Part shown: positions 58,925 to 64,000 of the stretch, one piece after another
Position numbering within the stretch: the first letter of the stretch is position 1
How the letters are laid out: every line of letters starts with the position of its first letter
NCBI GenBank assembly: GCA_006176705.1
Contig: QRFJ01000008.1
Span: 868,001 to 932,000, forward strand
DNA from: Cocos nucifera
Lineage: Eukaryota > Streptophyta > Magnoliopsida > Arecales > Arecaceae
DNA: 64,000 bases
Direction: 5' to 3'
Notes under the pieces: model-generated
What the model was told of the DNA's origin: nothing
Seen by the model: only the letters and a program-made list of their open reading frames with translations
The model's database searches: none
Program-made: the position numbers and the translations under genes

Positions 58925-59824
58925 TGTTAGGGATAAACCCCGCTCCTGCTGAAGTCCAGTCTGATACTCAGCCTAATGCAACCGGTAGTCACGGAAGAGC
59001 TTCAGCGGTCGAGTCCCTTCCGAACTTCCTAGCGATCGAGCCTTAGCCGAACTTCTTCAACCGGTCGAACTTCTCGGCGGCCGAGCTCCAATCAGTTTTC
59101 CACGAGAGCCGAATTCTCTCCGTATTCCTCCAGCCGGATGCCCACGAGAGCCGAACTCTCTCCACGCTCTTCCAGTCAGACGCCTACAGGAGCCAAACTC
59201 CTTCCGAGCTTCTCCTTCGGCCGAACTCCTATAGGAGCCAAACTCCTTCCGAGCTTCCCCTTCGGTCGAACTCCTCTAAGAATCCGAACTCCTCTGAAAT
59301 TGATACATGTCGAAGTCCGCCAATCAATGCCTGCTTTCTCAGAGTCACGGCTATTAAATCTGGACGAACGGTCACTATTAGTCTGCCACAGACGACACTA
59401 CAGGCGATGCCTCCCTCCGTACTGACTCTGCCAGATCTCGAGCGGTCCATCACTATCAGACGGTATGGCTGTCACTATTGACCTGACGATACTATCCTCT
59501 CCATACCAAACCCCACGCAGCCTCGAGCGGCCCGCCATTAGGCGGTATGGCCGTCACCATCAATCAAGCTTCGTCTATAAAAAGGAACCCTTCAGATATG
59601 TTTTCTCTAAGCTCTAAGCTCTCTCCCCCTTTCTGAAATTCTAGGGAACTTATTCCTAAGCACTCCATTTCTATTGGCCAGAAGAGCTGACTTGATCGTC
59701 AGAGGGTCCTATCGGAGCCACCACCACCGACTCTGGATAGAACTTTATTTTGCAGGTCACTGACGGCGACCTCGTCCACCTCCACTCCAGCTCGATCCGG
59801 CGACAACCAAATTCTGCACCAACA
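58925..59824 (+). repeat. Left LTR of RE-C (900 bp)
   Basis: Starts TGTTAGGGATAAACCCC and ends CACCAACA. A TATA box TATAAAAAGG is at 59576-59585, followed by CT-rich sequence, as expected for a U3/R boundary. Its first 460 bp closely match the visible right LTR. Confidence 0.9.
59101..59290. repeat. 42-45 bp tandem repeats in the U3 part of the RE-C LTR
   Basis: Copies starting at about 59101, 59143, 59188 and 59233 each contain a GAGCC(G/A)AACTC-like core and CTTCC-rich sequence. The same block recurs in the right LTR at about 63720-63870. It lies upstream of the LTR TATA box and so could act as a transcriptional enhancer block, which is inference. Confidence 0.75.
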
Positions 59825-59827
59825 GAA

Positions 59828-59840
59828 TTGGCATTAGAGG
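59828..59840 (+). promoter_or_regulatory. Primer-binding site of RE-C
   Basis: TTGGCATTAGAGG, three bases after the LTR end, is at the expected place and resembles the TTGGCGCYAGA-type sites of plant Gypsy elements. The matching tRNA was not identified. Confidence 0.5.
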
Positions 59841-59956
59841 AAGAGCTCTCTGCCTCTGAGGTTTCCTTGTTCTTAAATGAGTGCTCAGCGACGACCTCTC
59901 TCTTCCCTCTCTAGAGATCTTCCTTCTTTCTCTCTAGAGTTCTTGCCTAAGAGAAA

Positions 59957-61440
59957 ATGCCTCTCAGGAGAGCTTCGATCCGGCGATTGACGGCTTCCGC
60001 GGTCCGGTCTGATCCAGATCCATCTGCTCTTGCTTCAGCCCCAGCAACCCAGGTTCCACTTGTAGCCGCGGTGGATGCGGGGCAGTTCAACCTACTGATT
60101 CAGCAAGTTTGTGACCTTACCGAGATGATGCAGGCCATGCGGCAGCCTCCGACGGTGACTCTACCGGAAAACCCGCCATCAGGATGTTGGAAATCGGCCC
60201 TAAGGAAGAGTACTCGGGCTAGCGTATCCGTCACCTCTGGGAAGAAAAAACAGAGAGCAGAGGATCCGTGTTCGAGTCATGGTTCCCCTCTGGAGGAGAT
60301 CTTCTCCATCTGTAGCCGAAAGCCCTCTAAGATCTGCAACCAAGACGACGCCCTCGATCACAGACTACGGAAGATGGACTGACGGATTGAGGAGCTTGAC
60401 CACGTTGCCCTGGCTCACCTTGACGACGTCCGCACCGATTCTCCTTTCTCCCCTCCGAATTATGCAAGAGCCCATCCCGTCGAACTTCGAGCTTCTTCAA
60501 ATTGAAAGCTACAATGGAATCTCTGATCCAGTTGATCATCTAGAGGCCTTTCGGACCATAATACTACTCCATGGCGCACCAGACGCAATATTGTGCCGAG
60601 CCTTCCCATCTACCTTAAAGGGAGCAGCGAGAAACTGATACTCGATGTTGGAGCTAGGTACGATCTTTTCTTTTAACTAGATGAGTCATCAGTTCGTGGC
60701 TCACTTTGTCAGCAGCTGACACCCACACTGAGGTTCAGATTCTCTGATGAATGTCAAGCAGAAGGAGGAAGAATCCATTCGGGCTTATGTCATCTGGTTT
60801 AACGCTGCGGCATTGAAGGTCCGGGATCTGGACCAGTCTGTTGCAATGGCCGCACTCAAGGGCAGCCTTCAGAAGAATAACTTGCTATTCTTCTTAGAGA
60901 AGAAGTATCCCAGGAACTTTGCCGACCTGCTAGCTTGGGCCGAGAGATATGCCCGCGCAAAAGAAGCCTTCAAGTTGAAGGATGAAGAAATCGTAGGAGA
61001 GCGGCGGGCAGATGAGTGTAATAGATCTGCCGCCAATGGATGGCCGAATGAAGTTCGGCCGCGCTCACGGACTTCCTTCCGGTGCAAGCGAGTCCGAACT
61101 CCTCCTCGAGCTCGTTCCAATAGAAGGGCGTGAAGAAGTCCTCCCTCCGAAAGGTTCCACAACTATGCCTCTCTCAATACTCCTAAGGCTCAAGTCCTGA
61201 CGGAAATTAAGAACCAGCTACCAAGATCGAAAGAATTACGATCTCCTCCAAACAAGCGTGATCGAAGCAAGTACTGTCTCTACCATCGCGACCACGGTCA
61301 CGACACTGAAGAATGCGTTCAGCTTCGAGACGAAATCGAGAAGCTCATCAGGAGAGGCCAGTTGGGTCGGTTCCTCAGACGCCAGTCTGAAGCAGGAGAA
61401 GATCGGCCGAGGACGCTGCCATAGCCAGAACCACCATTGA
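59957..61440 (+). pseudogene. Gypsy-type gag of RE-C, frame broken
   Basis: Begins MPLRRASIRRLTASAV at 59957. Retrotrans_gag pieces follow: EPIPSNFELL then DPVDHLEAFRTIILLHGAPD and CRAFPSTLKGAARN (about 60465-60635). Next are VKQKEEESIRAYVIWFNAAA then VRDLDQSVAMAAL and KKYPRNFADLLAWAERYARA (60750-60960). The C-terminal motif YCLYHRDHGHDTEEC starts at about 61272. TGA at 60380-60382, TGA at 60636-60638 and frameshifts between the pieces break the protein. A polyadenylation-like AATAAAA lies at about 61511. The same motif order is found in RE-B. Confidence 0.85.
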
Positions 61441-61643
61441 TGGAGGAACAACGCTCTCACGATCCTGAAACATAGAAAGTTCGGGAATGCGCTGTCAGTA
61501 ACTTTTCTTCAATAAAATTCTTTCATTTCAATAATATTGTTTCTTGGTGCAAAAACTACGTGCTGACAAGGAAGAAACGGTCAACAGTGGCCGTATTAGG
61601 AATAGAAGGAGAACCTCATTCTAACATGAGCAGGTCGAAGTCC

Positions 61644-63455
61644 TTCAACCTCGGCTAGAGATAAGATCTCTTCCGAGCGACCGATTCAATCTCGGATAGA
61701 GATAAGATCTCTCCTGAGCGACCGAGTCAACCTCGGCTGCAGGAGATAAGATCTTCCCCGAGCTTTAACCTTGGCTAGAGATAAGATCTCTCCTAAGCGA
61801 TCGAGTCAACCTCGGCTAGAGATAAGATCTCTCCTGAGCGATCGAGCCAACCTCGGCTGCAGGAGATAAGATCTCCTCCGAGCTTCAATCTCGACTAGAG
61901 ATAAGATCTTTTTCGAGCGATCGAGTCAACCTCGGCTAGAGATAAGATCTCTTCCGAACGACCGAGCCAACCTCGACTGCAGGAGATAAGGTCTCCCCCG
62001 AGCTTCAGCCTTGGCTAGAGATAAGATCTCTCCCGAGCGATCGAGTCAACCTCGACTGCAGAAGATAAGATCTCCTCCGAGCGACCGGGCCAACCTCGAC
62101 TGCAGGAGATAAGATCTTTCCTGAGTGCCCGTATCAACCTCGGCTGCAGGAGATAAGATCTTCCTCGAGTGACCGCACCAACCTCGACTGCAGGAGATCA
62201 GATCTCCCTCGAGCGTCCGTATCGACCTCGGCTGCAGGAGATAAGATCTCCCCCGAGCGACCGGACCAACCTCGACTGTAGGAGATCAGATCTCCTCCGA
62301 GCGCACGTATCGACCTCGACTGCAGGAGATAAGATCTCCTCCGAGCGTCTGTACCAATCTCGGCTGTAGGAGACAAGATCTCCCCCGAGTGATCGGATCA
62401 ACCTCGACTGCAGAAGATAAGATCTCTTCCGAGCATCCGTATCAACCTCAGTTGCAGGAGATAAGATCTCCTTCGAGCGATCGGATCAACCTCGGCTGCA
62501 GGAGATAAGATCTCTCCCGAGCGCCCGTATCAATCTCGACTGCTGGAGATAAGATCTTCACCGAACGTCCGTACCAACCTCGGCTGCAGGAGACAAGATC
62601 TCCCCCAAACGATCGGATCAACCTCGGCTGCAGGAGATAAGATCTCCCCCGAGCGTCCATATCAACCTCGGCTGCAGGAGATAAGATCTCCCTCGAGCGT
62701 CCGTATCAACCTCGGCTGCAGGAGACAAGATCTCCTCCGAGCGACCGGGCCAACCTCGACTGCAGGAGATAAGATCTTTTCCGAGTGCCCGTATCAACCT
62801 CGACTGCAGGAGATAAGATCTCTCCCGAGCGACCGGGCCAACGTTGGCTGCAGGAGATCAGATCTTTTCCGAGCGTCCGTATCAACCTTGGCTGTAGGAG
62901 ATAAGATCTCCTCCGAGCGACCGGACCAACCTTGGCTGCAGGAGATCAGATCTCCTCCGAGCGTCCGTATCAACCTCGGCTGTAGGAGATAAGATCTCCC
63001 TCGAGCGACCGGACCAACCTCGATTGTAGGAGGTAAGATCTCCCCCGAGCGTCCGTACTAACCTCGGCTGTAGGAGATAAGATCTTCCCCGAGCAACCAG
63101 GCCAATCTTGGCTGCAGGAGATAAAATCTCTCCCGAGCGCCCGAGCCAACCTCGACTGCAGGAGATAAGATCTCCCCCGAGTGTCCGTATCAACCTCAGC
63201 TGTAGGAGATAAGATCTCCCTCGGACGCCCGTATCAATTTTGACTGTAGGGGATAAGATCTCCCCCGAGGAGCTCAACCTCCGACCTCGACCGCAGGAGA
63301 CGAGATCTTCTTCAACCTCGGCTGGAGACGAGATCCTCCGAGCCTCAACTTCAACTTCAACTTCAACCTCGGTTGGAGATGAGATCTCCCCCGAGTTTCA
63401 ACTTCAACTTCAACTTTGGCTGGAGATAGGATCTCCCCCGAGCTTCAACCTGAAC
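61644..63455. repeat. Tandem array of dyad-symmetric units of about 44 bp inside RE-C
   Basis: About 40 units. The common form is CAACCTCGGCTGCAGGAGAT, AAGATCTCCCCCGAGCG, then a variable CCG ending. Each unit is an imperfect palindrome: CTCGG pairs with CCGAG and GGAGAT with ATCTCC around an AAG loop, and nearly every unit keeps AGATCT. Units of 41+41+38 bp form a 120-bp repeat at 61644-62045. Further on, 44-bp units tend to alternate between GACCGG-CC and GTCCGTATC endings (88 bp). The last units (63260-63455) decay into a TTCAAC hexamer repeat. Frames through the array are repetitive and not credible genes. Confidence 0.92.
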
Positions 63456-63526
63456 CGGTGCAGAGCCCTAAAGAGGACTTCGACAGTCGCCTTTTCTGCA
63501 CTCCCTTCCTTCGAGTTTCGAACTCA

Positions 63527-63543
63527 GGAGTGGGGGGGACAAC
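63527..63543 (+). promoter_or_regulatory. Polypurine tract of RE-C
   Basis: AGGAGTGGGGGGGACAAC-like purine-rich sequence immediately before the right LTR, the site where plus-strand DNA synthesis starts in LTR retrotransposons. Confidence 0.65.
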
Positions 63544-64000
63544 TATTGGGGATAAACCCCGCTTCTGTCGAAGTCCAGTCTGATGCTCAGCCTAATGCAA
63601 CCGATAGTTACCGAAGAGCTTCAGCGGTCGAGCTCCTTTCGAACTTCCCAGTGATCGAGCCTTAGCCGAACTTCTTCAACCGATTGAACTTTTCAGCGGC
63701 TGAGCTCCAATCAGTTTCCCACGAGAGTCGAACTCCCTCCGCATTTCTCCAGCCAGACGCCCACGAGAGCCGAACTCCCTCCGCGCTCTTCCAGTCGGAC
63801 GCCTATAGGAGCCGAACTCCTTCCGAGCTTTTCCTTCGGTCGAACTCCTTAGGAGTCCAAACTCCTCTGGAATTGATACATGCCGAAGTCCGTCAATCAA
63901 TGCCTGCTTTCTCAGAGCCATGGCTATTAAATCTGGACGAACGGTCATCATCAGTCTGCCACAGGCGATGCTCCCTCCATGACTGACTCCGCCAGACCTC
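63544..64000 (+). repeat. Right LTR of RE-C (partial, cut by window end)
   Basis: Starts TATTGGGGATAAACCCC, so the canonical TG is changed to TA. It aligns with the left LTR through to position 64000, with scattered substitutions and small indels. Confidence 0.85.

Larger units (their letters stand above)
58925..64000 (+). mobile_element. Gag-only Gypsy-type LTR retrotransposon (RE-C), right end beyond window
   Basis: Left LTR 58925-59824; the right LTR starts at 63544 and runs off the window. The primer-binding site, gag remnant, tandem array and polypurine tract follow in the canonical order. No protease, reverse transcriptase, RNase H or integrase is visible in the 3.7-kb internal region, so this is a TR-GAG-type non-autonomous element. 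The target duplication cannot be checked; the left flank is AGTGA. Confidence 0.9.

Noticed and set aside
62134..63277. Minus-strand open frames of 61-131 residues through the array
   Set aside because: They are repetitive (variants of RGRSYLLQPRL) and arise because the unit lacks stops in some frames; there is no independent evidence of coding.
61644..63455. CRISPR-like appearance of the tandem array
   Set aside because: Units are contiguous tandem copies without unique spacers, in a plant LTR retrotransposon; this is a minisatellite, not a CRISPR array.

Overview
This is a stretch of plant nuclear genome: long AT-rich, non-coding DNA, spliced genes with canonical GT..AG introns, and many families of plant transposable elements in various states of decay. 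A monocot, possibly a palm-like species, is my best guess, but nothing in the window proves the species. Only two host genes can be supported: a FANTASTIC FOUR (FAF-like) gene on the + strand with its coding sequence at 24150-25634, and a nine-exon DnaJ gene of the DNAJC8/SPF31 type on the - strand at 43467-53965, which I reassembled exon by exon.

Region 1-16356 is a nest of three insertions. The 3' end of one CACTA element (15436-16356) is interrupted by a minus-strand LTR retrotransposon without recognisable coding sequence (window start to 15434; LTR 12563-15434, primer-binding site just below it). That retrotransposon is itself interrupted by a second, complete CACTA element (371-9893) with matching termini and a 3-bp ATT target duplication. 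The complete CACTA holds a decayed TNP2-type transposase, a decayed Ptta/En-Spm-type second gene, a 1.1-kb inverted repeat, and a GC-rich G-quadruplex-prone segment.

Region 16357-31854 is mostly low-copy intergenic DNA. It contains the FAF gene with a TATA box and a probable 5'UTR intron, a possible SINE, a 43-bp tandem array (28143-28545), and a duplicated 150-bp block with an (AT)20 microsatellite.

Region 31864-42661 is a row of separate elements. First is a 3.5-kb Mutator-like element with a perfect 9-bp target duplication; it carries remnants of a MULE transposase and a GRF zinc-finger gene. Next is a gag-only LTR retrotransposon (37099-40188) with the 5-bp duplication TCACT. Last is a 1.64-kb TIR element enclosing a foldback unit filled with A-tracts and CGCCTATAGGCG-like palindromes.

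Region 43467-53965 is the DnaJ gene, whose introns contain a SINE-like insertion and a 29-base poly-C run. Beyond it lie a long (AT) microsatellite, a probable MITE, and a CT-rich orphan 5'-exon-like segment (55790-56330).

From 58925 to the window end runs a second gag-only, Gypsy-type LTR retrotransposon. Its internal region carries about 1.8 kb of tandem repeats, with monomers of about 44 bp that are themselves dyad-symmetric and are arranged in 120-bp and 88-bp higher-order patterns. This array is the most distinctive structure in the window.
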